The notes beneath the pieces were generated by a model, which worked only from the letters and a program-made list of their open reading frames with translations, did not search any database and was not told where the DNA came from. DNA of 48,362 bases from an uncultured Prevotella sp. (GTDB lineage: Bacteria > Bacteroidota > Bacteroidia > Bacteroidales > Bacteroidaceae). The DNA lies in the NCBI GenBank assembly GCA_934204655.1, contig CAKPZJ010000021.1, forward strand, positions 1 to 48,362, given 5' to 3'. The translations under genes and the position numbers were made by a program. This document shows, piece by piece, positions 26,498 to 34,472 of this stretch. The first letter of the stretch is position 1, and the number at the start of each line of letters is the position of its first letter.

Positions 26498-27325
26498 TCA
26501 GCGTATGCCGTTGCTCTCGAAGAATTTCTGGAAGAACAGCAACTGATAGTCGATGGCGTTGTGCCAGTACTGGGGATTGTGGCCACCGGGACGGGTGGTA
26601 AAGTCGTGGTCTATGCCACGGCCTAACAGCCGCTCGTGCAGGCTCTTGTTGACCTCCAAGAAAAAGTCGCTCTCGCCGCAGTCAATGGTGATGGCCAGGT
26701 CATGGTTGTTAATACGCCCTATCTGGTTAACCACCACGTTGTCGTCCCAGCGCTTACGGTTGTGAGCCATTTCGCCGAGCGAGTACTTTATTTCCCAGTT
26801 CTGGGGAAAAGGGCGGAAGTCTACGCCACCACTCATACTACCGCAGGCACCATACGTGTCCTTGTGGCGGAAAGCCAGGTAGAGCGCGCCATGACCACCC
26901 ATGCTCAGGCCGGTCACAGCCCGACCCTTGCGGTCGGCGATGGTCTTGTAGTGGCTGTCTATATAGCTCACGAGTTCCTTAGCAGTAAAGGTCTCGTACT
27001 GCAATTTCTTATTAATGGGGCTGTCTATGTACCAGGAGTTGAGCGCGTCGGGTGTCACGAATATCATGCCCTTCTCATCGGCTATCTCGGGCAGGTCCGA
27101 CTTCACCTTCTCCAACCAGTACTTGCAGTTGCCCGTGGCACCGTGGAGCAGATAGACCACGGGGTAACGGCGGTCGCGCGTCTTGCGAGTCTCCGCGGGC
27201 GCTATCACGACAGTCTTTACATCCTTATTCATCACGGTGCTGTGTACCATCACGGTATCTACCTTGGCCGCCAGTGCTCCTAACGACACTAACAGGCCCA
27301 TACTTATTAACAAGAGTTGTTTCAT
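26498..27325 (-). CDS. Secreted esterase, esterase D/acetyl xylan esterase-like alpha/beta hydrolase
   Basis: This 275-residue exported hydrolase has a signal peptide ending GALAA. Features are YPVVYLLHGATG (oxyanion HG), the nucleophile elbow GLSMGGHG with S141, an acidic residue in TIDCGESDFF and the catalytic His in RPGGHNPQYW. It resembles the esterase D/S-formylglutathione hydrolase fold used by gut Bacteroidota as feruloyl or acetyl esterases. An upstream in-frame extension of 41 residues is rejected because a signal peptide begins at MKQLLL. A -7 box lies 28 bases upstream. Confidence 0.87.
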   Translation of the reverse strand: MKQLLLISMGLLVSLGALAAKVDTVMVHSTVMNKDVKTVVIAPAETRKTRDRRYPVVYLLHGATGNCKYWLEKVKSDLPEIADEKGMIFVTPDALNSWYIDSPINKKLQYETFTAKELVSYIDSHYKTIADRKGRAVTGLSMGGHGALYLAFRHKDTYGACGSMSGGVDFRPFPQNWEIKYSLGEMAHNRKRWDDNVVVNQIGRINNHDLAITIDCGESDFFLEVNKSLHERLLGRGIDHDFTTRPGGHNPQYWHNAIDYQLLFFQKFFESNGIR

Positions 27326-27352
27326 CTGCGTTGGAAATTGTCTTAGTGACGA

Positions 27353-27360
27353 CAAAGTTA
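27353..27360 (-). promoter_or_regulatory. Esterase gene -7 promoter box
   Basis: The minus strand reads TAACTTTG 28 nt before the esterase ATG. It probably drives the esterase and the SGNH hydrolase. Confidence 0.6.
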
Positions 27361-27548
27361 ACCATTTTCTATAAGAATGTTTCAGAAAATGGCAAAAAAA
27401 TGTCATTCCTGCCCACCACAGCCTCCGATGGTAGCCCCGCCAGCTCACGCCCCCACGGCGGCATGGCCTGGGACGGGTCAGCCACCTTTTTTAGCCTCAT
27501 AGCGAAAAAAGTAGCCCGAAAGGCGATAACATTCTCAAAAAAATGTTG

Positions 27549-27556
27549 TAACTTTG
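27549..27556 (+). promoter_or_regulatory. AraC-type regulator -7 promoter box
   Basis: TAACTTTG lies 24 nt before the ATG at 27580. No clear -33 box. Confidence 0.6.
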
Positions 27557-27579
27557 TCGAAAAGCAAGACTATCACCGT

Positions 27580-28452
27580 ATGCAGAAAAGCAAATACTTG
27601 GTCACCAATGACCGCGACATACTATGGGGCCTTACCGTTAGCACCGTGGGCTACGAAGAGATAGGCGGCGGCGAGGACTACCCTACCAAGGGCCATGCCG
27701 ACGGCTACTACTTTGACACCGCCAAGGGGCGCGAACTCAACGAGTACCAGATGCTCTACGTTACCCGTGGCGAGGGCGTATTCGAGTCGACCAACCAGAG
27801 AATCACCCGGCTGCGCGAAGGCGACATCTTCTTGCTTTTCCCCCACGAGTGGCACAGCTACCACCCCTCGGGCAGTGGCTGGAACTGCTACTGGATAGGC
27901 TTCAAGGGCCGCAACGTCGACGACCGTGTCCGCGCCGGCTTCCTCTCGCCTCAGCACCCCATTTATCACGTCGGTTTCTCGGACCAGCTTATCCGCCTCT
28001 TCGACTCTGCTTATCACGCCGCTGTCCAAGAGGCTGCCTACTCGCAGCAACTGCTTGCCGGGATAGTCAATCACTTGATAGGGCTGATGTATTCACTGGA
28101 ACGCAATATCCAGCTGAGTAAGAACAGCGAGCACGTGGACATGGTGAACCGCGCCAGGTTTATCATGCGCAAGGAGGTGGAAAGCGATGTAACCGTACAG
28201 CAGATTGCCGAACAGCTCGGAGTAAGCTACTCCAGCTTCCGGAAACTCTTCAAGGAGTACACGGGCATCTCGCCGGCGCTATACCAGCAAGACCTGAAGC
28301 TACAGAGGGCCAAGGAGCTGCTTACCACCACCGACCTTATCATCAAGGAGATTGCCTACAGGCTCAACTTCGACTCGCCCGATTATTTCTCTTCTAAGTT
28401 CAAACTTAAAACGGGTCTCAAGCCGAGCGATTTCCGTAATATGGACAGATAA
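27580..28452 (+). CDS. AraC-family transcriptional regulator, probable rhamnose regulator
   Basis: This 290-residue protein has an N-terminal AraC-type sugar-sensing cupin (GEGVFESTNQ, REGDIFLLFPHEWHSYHP) and a C-terminal double helix-turn-helix domain at about 187-290 (VQQIAEQLGVSYSSFRKLF, IKEIAYRLNFDSPDYFSSKF, TGLKPSDFR). The start at MQKSKYLVTN is set by the -7 box just upstream. Longer upstream frames read through the opposite-strand esterase. It lies 26 bases before rhaD and near rhaB/rhaA, so activation of rhamnose genes is the likely job. This is inferred from position, as in other Bacteroides rhamnose loci. Confidence 0.9.
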   Translation: MQKSKYLVTNDRDILWGLTVSTVGYEEIGGGEDYPTKGHADGYYFDTAKGRELNEYQMLYVTRGEGVFESTNQRITRLREGDIFLLFPHEWHSYHPSGSGWNCYWIGFKGRNVDDRVRAGFLSPQHPIYHVGFSDQLIRLFDSAYHAAVQEAAYSQQLLAGIVNHLIGLMYSLERNIQLSKNSEHVDMVNRARFIMRKEVESDVTVQQIAEQLGVSYSSFRKLFKEYTGISPALYQQDLKLQRAKELLTTTDLIIKEIAYRLNFDSPDYFSSKFKLKTGLKPSDFRNMDR

Positions 28453-28478
28453 CATCATACATTAATAATATATAGATC

Positions 28479-29288
28479 ATGAAAAGTATTATAGACGGTC
28501 GCCCCCTGCTCAAGAAGGAGATAGACCAGATAGCCGAAGTTGCAGGTTACCTGTGGCAGAACGGCTGGGCAGAGCGCAACGGTGGCAACATCACCGTAAA
28601 TATCACCAAGTATGCCGACGATGAAATCAAGCACCTGCCTGCCATCAGCGAGATAAAGCACATCGGGGTCACCCTGCCCCACCTCAAGGGCTGCTACTTC
28701 TACTGCAAGGGCACCGGCAAGCGTATGCGCGACCTGGCCCGCTGGCCGCTTGACAACGGCAGCGTGATACGCATCCTGGACGACTGCGAGAGCTATGTCA
28801 TCATAGCCGACAACCCCGTTCAGCCCACCTCGGAGCTGCCCAGCCACCTGAGCGTACACAACCGGCTCATTGAGAAGGGGTCGCCCTATACCGCCACGGT
28901 ACACACTCACCCTATAGAACTTATCGCCATGAGCCACAACAAGAAGTATATGGGCAAGGATGTACTCACCAAGATACTGTGGAGCATGATTCCCGAGACC
29001 AAGGCTTTCTGCCCGTTAGGACTGGGCGTGGTGCCGTACGAGTTGCCAGGCAGTCTGAAGCTGGCAGACGGCACGCTGAAGGAGCTGGAGGACTATGACG
29101 TGGTATTGTGGGAGAAGCACGGCGTGTTTGCCAAGGGCCTGGATGCCATGGATGCCTTTGACCAGATAGACGTACTCTCCAAGAGTGCCAAGATATACAT
29201 TGACGCCAAGTGCATGGGATTTGAGCCCGACGGCATGACCGATGAGCAGCTCAAGGAGATGAGCGCGGCGTTTAACCTACCCAAATAA
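28479..29288 (+). CDS. rhaD: Rhamnulose-1-phosphate aldolase
   Basis: This 269-residue class II aldolase cleaves rhamnulose 1-phosphate to dihydroxyacetone phosphate and L-lactaldehyde. The fold shows NGWAERNGGNITVNI near the start, the zinc-binding HTHPIEL in the middle and EKHGVFAKG later, plus the catalytic Glu region. Length is normal for RhaD. It is read with the AraC-type gene and closed by a strong terminator. No lactaldehyde reductase gene follows. Confidence 0.94.
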   Translation: MKSIIDGRPLLKKEIDQIAEVAGYLWQNGWAERNGGNITVNITKYADDEIKHLPAISEIKHIGVTLPHLKGCYFYCKGTGKRMRDLARWPLDNGSVIRILDDCESYVIIADNPVQPTSELPSHLSVHNRLIEKGSPYTATVHTHPIELIAMSHNKKYMGKDVLTKILWSMIPETKAFCPLGLGVVPYELPGSLKLADGTLKELEDYDVVLWEKHGVFAKGLDAMDAFDQIDVLSKSAKIYIDAKCMGFEPDGMTDEQLKEMSAAFNLPK

Positions 29289-29341
29289 CGCGGTGCACAG
29301 CGCCATGACATAAACGACAACCACATCGGAGGGTCTGTAAG

Positions 29342-29393
29342 GGCTGGATAAGATGTCGGGGAGAACCCCTACATTTTATCCAGCCTCTTTTTT
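29342..29393 (+). terminator. Rho-independent terminator of rhaD
   Basis: GGCTGGATAA and TTATCCAGCC pair, extended inward by ATGT/ACAT and a GGGG/CCCC tip, followed by TCTTTTTT. Confidence 0.9.
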
Positions 29394-29443
29394 AGCGGCT
29401 ACGAGGGCCGGGGCCAACTCCCAAATCCATTAATACAAGAGAG

Positions 29444-30790
29444 ATGATAGGAAAAGACTATACACAAGGTAACATCTGGCGCAACATCACGGACTTTGCG
29501 CTGCCCTACATGCTGGCTTACTTCCTGCAGATGCTGTACGGACTGGCCGACCTGTTCGTGATAGGCCGGTACTGCGACGTGAGCAGCATCACGGCGGTTT
29601 CTATCGGTGCCCAGGTCATGCACATGGTCACCGTGGTCATCATCGGCCTGGCCATGGGTACCACGGTGCTCACCGCAAGGGCCGTGGGCTCGCACGACAC
29701 GGGCCGGGCGGCATCAGTGATAGGCAACACGGTAACGCTGTTTGCCCTATTAGCCATGCTGACCACCGGGGCCATGCTCTGGGGACGCGATGCTATCGTC
29801 AGTATGATGGACACTCCGCCCGAGGCCGTCGCCGGAACAGCCCATTACCTCACAGTGTGTTTCGCGGGCATTCCCTTCATCGTGGCGTACAATGTCATTG
29901 CCTCTATCTTCCGAGGACTGGGCGACTCGACACGGCCTATGTACTTTGTGGCCGTGGCCTGCGCGGTCAACATAGCGCTCGACTTCCTCTTCATCGGCTA
30001 CATGGGGTTGGGGCCTATCGGCGCGGCCCTCGGCACCATGCTTTCGCAGATGGCCAGCGTACTGGTGGCGCTCGTGGTGATACGCCGCCAGCGCGCCATG
30101 CTACACATTACGGGCCGCGACCTACGCTTGCAGCAGCGGGTCATCGGTCACATTTTTAACATAGGCGTGCCGGTGGCCCTGCAGGACGGCTTTATCCAGG
30201 TGGCCTTTATCGCCATCACCGTGATAGCCAACGGACGAGGGCTGATAGATGCCGCGGCCGTTGGGATTGTCGAGAAATTTATCGGACTGGTATTCATCGT
30301 ACCATCGGCCATGCTGGCCACCGTGTCGGCCCTGGCTGCCCAGAGCATAGGAGCCGGCGACAGCCTACGGGCAAAACAGGTGATGTGGCGCGCCATGGCC
30401 ATATCGGTGGGCTATGGCGTGGCGATGGCCTTAGTGCTCCAGGTTACACCGCGGTGGGCCGTGGGCCTGTTTACCACTGACCCTGCCGTGCTGGCCCAGG
30501 GAGCCGACTATCTGCGCGGGTATGCCTGGGACTGCATATTCGCCGGTGCCCACTTCTGCTTCAGCGGTTTCTTCACGGCCTGTGGCTACTCGCTCATCTC
30601 CTTTGGCCACAACATGGCTTCCATCTCACTGGCCCGCATCCCGCTGGCATACCTTTCTTCGGTCTATTATCCCACTACGCTGTTTCCGATGGGCATCTCT
30701 ACCTGCATAGGGTCCTTCCTGTCGTGCCTTATCTGCATCGTGGCCTATCGGTGGATGGTGCGCCACCAGCGGTTTGGCCTGGCGGCATAG
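29444..30790 (+). CDS. MATE-family efflux transporter
   Basis: This 448-residue polytopic protein with about twelve hydrophobic segments belongs to the MATE (NorM/DinF) family, which exports drugs or metabolites using a Na+ or H+ gradient. The family start GNIWRNITDFALPYMLAYFLQMLYGLAD and the loop after the second segment are recognizable. VCFAGIPFIVAYNVIASIFRGLGDS is typical of the MepA/DinF-like branch. It stands alone behind the rhaD terminator. Substrate unknown. Confidence 0.93.
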   Translation: MIGKDYTQGNIWRNITDFALPYMLAYFLQMLYGLADLFVIGRYCDVSSITAVSIGAQVMHMVTVVIIGLAMGTTVLTARAVGSHDTGRAASVIGNTVTLFALLAMLTTGAMLWGRDAIVSMMDTPPEAVAGTAHYLTVCFAGIPFIVAYNVIASIFRGLGDSTRPMYFVAVACAVNIALDFLFIGYMGLGPIGAALGTMLSQMASVLVALVVIRRQRAMLHITGRDLRLQQRVIGHIFNIGVPVALQDGFIQVAFIAITVIANGRGLIDAAAVGIVEKFIGLVFIVPSAMLATVSALAAQSIGAGDSLRAKQVMWRAMAISVGYGVAMALVLQVTPRWAVGLFTTDPAVLAQGADYLRGYAWDCIFAGAHFCFSGFFTACGYSLISFGHNMASISLARIPLAYLSSVYYPTTLFPMGISTCIGSFLSCLICIVAYRWMVRHQRFGLAA

Positions 30791-30934
30791 CCCATAGCAC
30801 ACGCCCCTAAACAGCTGACCATGGTCCCTTTACAGGGAGCGCCCCCAGGGCCATAGCTGGCCATCGGGAGAGGAAAAAGTGACACGCTTTGTAAAAAAGT
30901 TGCCGTCGTGTCAATATTTTTTAAGATATTTTCC

Positions 30935-30942
30935 TATCTTTG
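30935..30942 (+). promoter_or_regulatory. Promoter -7 box for the signalling cassette
   Basis: TATCTTTG followed by CAGAAGACAGGC, resembling a diverged 64-bp repeat start. A second box-like CCTTTGCAG occurs 64-65 nt on. The transcript would have a leader of about 170 nt with a hairpin (GCCGGACAG/CTGTCCGGC, about 31024-31052) before the LytTR gene. Confidence 0.5.
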
Positions 30943-31117
30943 CAGAAGACAGGCTGCACCTCAGCAATTCAAATAAGTTTGATTGCCTTCGGTTTGCACT
31001 GCCTTTGCAGAGGTTAGGAGGCTCGCCGGACAGGCTCCAAGGGGCTGTCCGGCCGTCATTTCTTAATCTGCGACTACCCGCACAAGGTGGCCGAGTATCT
31101 GACAACGACTAACGAGC

Positions 31118-31486
31118 ATGAAGCAAATCGTATTCAACCGCCGCAACGAGCTACTGCGTGTGCCCCTCACGCGGGCCATGTTCTATGAGGCTTTCGGCAA
31201 CTACTGCTACGGTGTATTTGCCAACAAGCAGAAAGTAATGTTACCCGTGGGACTGGCCGAGGTGGAGCGTCTCATCCAGGTGAAGCCCGAGGCCGACCAG
31301 CCTACCTTTATCCGCATCGGCAAGCGCTACATTGTAAACGCCGACATGATAGTCCAGGTCAACATGAGCAGTCAGCGGCTCATCCTCTCCGACTTTGACC
31401 ACCCCGACCACTTCGCCCTGCCCATCTCTAAGGATGCCCTCAGGGCCATTAAGCAACTATACGAACAACAGATGATATGGAAATAG
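31118..31486 (+). CDS. Small LytTR DNA-binding domain protein
   Basis: This 122-residue protein consists almost entirely of a LytTR-type domain: LTRAMFYEAFGNYCYGVF near the start, FIRIGKRYIVNADMIVQVN in the middle and ISKDALRAIKQLYEQQ at the end. LytTR domains bind DNA and are normally fused to response-regulator receivers, and here no receiver is present. It is the first gene of the signalling cassette and overlaps the FHA gene by 10 bases. It may be the transcriptional output of the cassette or its self-regulator. That role is inference. Confidence 0.82.
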   Translation: MKQIVFNRRNELLRVPLTRAMFYEAFGNYCYGVFANKQKVMLPVGLAEVERLIQVKPEADQPTFIRIGKRYIVNADMIVQVNMSSQRLILSDFDHPDHFALPISKDALRAIKQLYEQQMIWK

Positions 31487-32088
31487 GACGGACCATTACC
31501 ATAGGCCGCATGGGGCAGCAGCCCATGCACATAGCCGATACCACCGTAGACCCAGAGCACGCCCGCCTGCGCCGCACGGGCACCGACACCTACCAGATAG
31601 AAGACATGGGGGCGGCCAAGGGGGTCTTCGTATTCGGCATGCGCGTGGTACGCAAGACCATCAAGGCCGACACGCCCATTTTCTTAGGGCAGTACAAAAC
31701 ATCGGTACGCCAACTGCTCACCGACCGGTCGTCGGTAGACCTGCAGCAGGTGTGGGCCAACTACGAGCACGAGAAAGTAAAGTGGGACCGATACTCGATG
31801 CTGGTCAACTCGATACGTATGCTCACCCCCATCATCACCATGCTGCTGGCCCAGACCGTGGGCCAGAACTGGATAGTGTCGGTGGTAGTGTTAGTGGTGG
31901 TCATGGTGGTGGCCATCGTGGCCGGCGAGAAGGTACTCGAAAAGAAGACGCTGGCCATGGCCGAACTCAACACGCGTATGCAGACCGACTACGTGTGCCC
32001 CCACTGCCACCGCTTCTTGGGACTGGTGCCCTACGCCGTGCTCCGCAGTCGCCACTACTGCCCCAACTGTGGCGTGCCCATCCAGTGA
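31477..32088 (+). CDS. FHA domain - membrane - zinc ribbon protein
   Basis: In this 203-residue protein an N-terminal FHA-like domain (about 1-85) has GR at 10-11 and VDPEHARL with H28, the usual phosphothreonine-binding positions. Two hydrophobic segments follow (about 109-128 and 132-150, the second almost pure Val/Ile/Ala). The C-terminal zinc ribbon has C174/C177 and C195/C198. Both soluble ends are predicted to lie on the same side of the membrane, most likely the cytoplasm. It overlaps the LytTR gene and precedes the FGE-like gene. I infer that it recruits proteins phosphorylated by the kinase of the cassette to the membrane. Confidence 0.8.
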   Translation: MEIGRTITIGRMGQQPMHIADTTVDPEHARLRRTGTDTYQIEDMGAAKGVFVFGMRVVRKTIKADTPIFLGQYKTSVRQLLTDRSSVDLQQVWANYEHEKVKWDRYSMLVNSIRMLTPIITMLLAQTVGQNWIVSVVVLVVVMVVAIVAGEKVLEKKTLAMAELNTRMQTDYVCPHCHRFLGLVPYAVLRSRHYCPNCGVPIQ

Positions 32089-32106
32089 TACACCTTATTA
32101 TATATA
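32089..32106 (+). repeat. 18-bp AT-rich motif, copy 4
   Basis: TACACCTTATTATATATA begins directly after the FHA gene stop and ends 13 nt before the next ATG. Identical to the copy at 221. Confidence 0.6.
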
Positions 32107-32119
32107 ATACTTATAATAT

Positions 32120-32950
32120 ATGCGCAACATTATCATCTGCCTGCTCATGGCCCTGCCCCTGTCGGCCATAGGCCAGGGCATCATCAAGCATGACACCCGG
32201 GCAATCGTCAAGCCCAAGACCGCACAGGCCAAGAAGTCTACGGGGGCATCCCAAAATCCAGTAGCCAAGCTGTTAAAGGACATGGTGCGCGTGCAGGGCG
32301 GCACCTACACCATGGGAGCCACTGCCGAGCAGGGCAGCGATGCCTACGAATGGGAATATCCTACCCACAGAGTAACGGTGAGCAGTTTCTACATCTGTAA
32401 ATATGAGGTAACGCAAGCCCTATGGAAAGCTATAATGGGCGGCAAGAATCCTTCGTGCTGGCCAGGAGACAAGCGGCCGGTGGAATGTGTGTCGTGGACC
32501 GACATACAGACATTTATCCAACGCCTCAACGCCCGCACTGGAAAACATTTCAGGCTACCCACCGAAGAGGAATGGGAGTGGGCGGCCCGCGGTGGCAACC
32601 GTAGCCGGGGCTATAAGTACAGCGGTAGCAATGACTGCACCAAGGTAGCCTGGCATTACCACAACTCCAAAAGTAGTTTACGCACCTACAATGTAGGGAC
32701 TAAACTGCCCAACGAGCTGGGCCTCTACGACATGTCGGGCAACGTACGCGAGATAGTCTCCAACGCTTACCTTTCGTACAAAGACACCCCAAGGGCCCTC
32801 GTCGCTAACAGTTCGGACCTAGTTACCATACGCGGTGGTCACTTCTGGGACAACGACCGGCTTTGCCGTGTGTCCTACCGCATGGATATGCACCAGGAAG
32901 CCGTTGCACAGCAATATACGGGGTTCCGTTTAGCTGCCTCATCACTCTGA
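32120..32950 (+). CDS. Exported SUMF1/FGE-like domain protein
   Basis: This 276-residue protein has an N-terminal signal peptide (MRNIIICLLMALPLSAIGQG) and a formylglycine-generating-enzyme-like domain from about 55: MVRVQGGTYTMG, ICKYEVTQALW, PVECVSWTDI, FRLPTEEEWEWAARGG, NELGLYDMSGNVREIVS, TIRGGHFWD and GFRLA. The paired active-site cysteines of true FGE are not evident, so it is probably a binding or structural member rather than a sulfatase activator. FGE-like domains often accompany bacterial Ser/Thr kinase loci, as here. Confidence 0.85.
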   Translation: MRNIIICLLMALPLSAIGQGIIKHDTRAIVKPKTAQAKKSTGASQNPVAKLLKDMVRVQGGTYTMGATAEQGSDAYEWEYPTHRVTVSSFYICKYEVTQALWKAIMGGKNPSCWPGDKRPVECVSWTDIQTFIQRLNARTGKHFRLPTEEEWEWAARGGNRSRGYKYSGSNDCTKVAWHYHNSKSSLRTYNVGTKLPNELGLYDMSGNVREIVSNAYLSYKDTPRALVANSSDLVTIRGGHFWDNDRLCRVSYRMDMHQEAVAQQYTGFRLAASSL

Positions 32951-33003
32951 CGGGGGGCTTTTGTCACGTCAGAGGGGGCTTTCGTCCGCTAAAGGGTAAA
33001 ATG

Positions 33004-33035
33004 TTTGGACACATGGCCAACTTCTACTACCTTTG
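33004..33035 (+). promoter_or_regulatory. Strong internal promoter before the EF-hand gene
   Basis: TTTG (33004-33007), 20 nt, TACCTTTG (33028-33035): an exact match to the Bacteroidota consensus with the same spacing as the putative rRNA promoter at 115-146. It should drive the EF-hand, FHA, PP2C and kinase genes at a high level. Confidence 0.75.
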
Positions 33036-33073
33036 CAGCAGATACAAATAACTCATTAACAACCATTACCATT

Positions 33074-34003
33074 ATGTTTGACAACAACACCACCATCCGC
33101 GGCAACAAGAAGCCCGCCAACACAAGCGAAGAGACCAAGCGTAGTAACCACATAGCTGCCAAGGCATCGGCCGCCGCCATCTTAGGCGCTGCCCTCGGTG
33201 TAGCAGGCAGCCAGGCCATGGGTGCCCAGCATGCCGACAGCCCCGCAGCAGCCGACTCTGCCGCCGAAAAGCCCGAGGCCAACCGTCCCCAGGCAGCCCA
33301 TCACGAGGAGCCGCAGGCACAGACAGCCGCCAAGGAGCCACAGCACGAGCAGCCGCAGCACGAAGAGGCCCACCACACACAGGCCGCGCAGCCTAAGGCC
33401 ACCCCTGCGGCCAACGAGGAGCAGGAAGGCGTGGTGATACACAAGGTGGAGAGCCGCATAGACGAGGACGGCAATCATGTGCAGATAGCCAGTGCCACCA
33501 TCAACGGGCACGAGGCCGTACTCATAGCCGATGAGAACGGGCACATAGAGACCCTCGTAGTAGACGGCAACGACAACGGCCTGGTAGAACAGGGCGAGGT
33601 GGCCGACCTGAGCCAGGCCCACCTGTACCTGAACGGCAACGAGGTGGTAGACGGTCAGCCTACGGTAGAGGTAAGCACGCCCCACAACGATGAGCCAGAG
33701 GTCAAGGTAATAGCCGTGGAGCACAATGTGGACCTGGACGGCCAGACGGTAGACGTGGCCGCCGTACAGATGGGCGACGAGAACGTGGTGCTCATAGACA
33801 GCGACCAGAACGGCGAGGCCAACGTGGCCATAGCCGACCTGAACCACAACGGGCAGATAGACCAGGGCGAGATGGCCGACGTGAGCGAGCACCATATAAT
33901 GATGCCCACCGATGCCCCCACAGGCACACCGAGTACCGTAGAAACGGGCGACGACCTGCCCGACTACTCGGACAACGCCGACATAACCATGGTAGAAGTA
34001 TAA
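33074..34003 (+). CDS. Membrane-anchored protein with two EF-hand-like repeats
   Basis: This is a 309-residue protein of no recognized family. After a basic start there is one short hydrophobic segment (about 28-50), then a Gln/His/Ala/Pro/Glu-rich low-complexity linker (about 52-118). Two homologous repeats of about 67 residues follow (119-186 and 211-277). Each repeat ends in a perfect 12-residue EF-hand loop pattern: D164-GNDNGLVEQG-E175 and D255-LNHNGQIDQG-E266. A degenerate Asp/Asn/Gly loop (DENGH, DSDQNGE) precedes each. Calcium binding is therefore likely. The protein is strongly acidic. It has its own consensus promoter, and the ATG at 33074 is chosen because it lies 38 bases after that promoter. 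Confidence 0.8.
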   Translation: MFDNNTTIRGNKKPANTSEETKRSNHIAAKASAAAILGAALGVAGSQAMGAQHADSPAAADSAAEKPEANRPQAAHHEEPQAQTAAKEPQHEQPQHEEAHHTQAAQPKATPAANEEQEGVVIHKVESRIDEDGNHVQIASATINGHEAVLIADENGHIETLVVDGNDNGLVEQGEVADLSQAHLYLNGNEVVDGQPTVEVSTPHNDEPEVKVIAVEHNVDLDGQTVDVAAVQMGDENVVLIDSDQNGEANVAIADLNHNGQIDQGEMADVSEHHIMMPTDAPTGTPSTVETGDDLPDYSDNADITMVEV

Positions 34004-34018
34004 CCGCGCACAGCAACG

Positions 34019-34459
34019 ATGAACATACGTCTGAAGTGTCCCCACTGCGGGGGCGAGATTAACGTAGGCGCGGCCGCAGGACTGGAGGAGAAGGTGGCCG
34101 AGTGCCCCCACTGCCACGAGCGGCTGAAGATAGGGGCCTTTGTACCCTGCCTGTCGCTACAGGTGGGCGACCACCGCTACCAGCTGCACTTCGGCCGTCA
34201 GTGGATAGGCCGACAGACCGACAATAACACCGCCGAGGTGCAGATACCCGACGACAGCCGGTACATGAGCCGTCGCCACGCCCTTATAGACATCGCCTGC
34301 ACGGCCGCGGGCCTGCGCTGCACCTTTGAGGAGCACGGCACCAACCCTACGCAGGTCCAGGGCGTGGAACTTATCGAGGGCGACATCGTGTACCTTAACA
34401 TCAACGACTGCCTGACACTCGGCGACAGAAAGATGTACCTCGCCAACGAATTTGAATAA
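34019..34459 (+). CDS. Zinc ribbon - FHA domain protein
   Basis: In this 146-residue soluble protein an N-terminal zinc ribbon has C7/C10 and C29/C32. It is followed by a complete FHA domain: FGRQWIGR with R65, then DDSRYMSRRHALIDI with S84, R85 and H87, the canonical phosphothreonine-binding set, and GD-VYLNINDCLTLGDRKM at the end. The domain order is the reverse of the membrane FHA protein at 31477. It lies 15 bases after the EF-hand gene and 13 before the phosphatase, in the kinase operon. Reading of kinase-phosphorylated partners is the likely role. Confidence 0.88.
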   Translation: MNIRLKCPHCGGEINVGAAAGLEEKVAECPHCHERLKIGAFVPCLSLQVGDHRYQLHFGRQWIGRQTDNNTAEVQIPDDSRYMSRRHALIDIACTAAGLRCTFEEHGTNPTQVQGVELIEGDIVYLNINDCLTLGDRKMYLANEFE

Positions 34460-34472
34460 AACCACTACCGAT

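Noticed and set aside
32120..32950. FGE-like protein as a true sulfatase-activating enzyme
   Set aside because: It carries a signal peptide, lacks an evident active-site cysteine pair, and no sulfatase gene is nearby.
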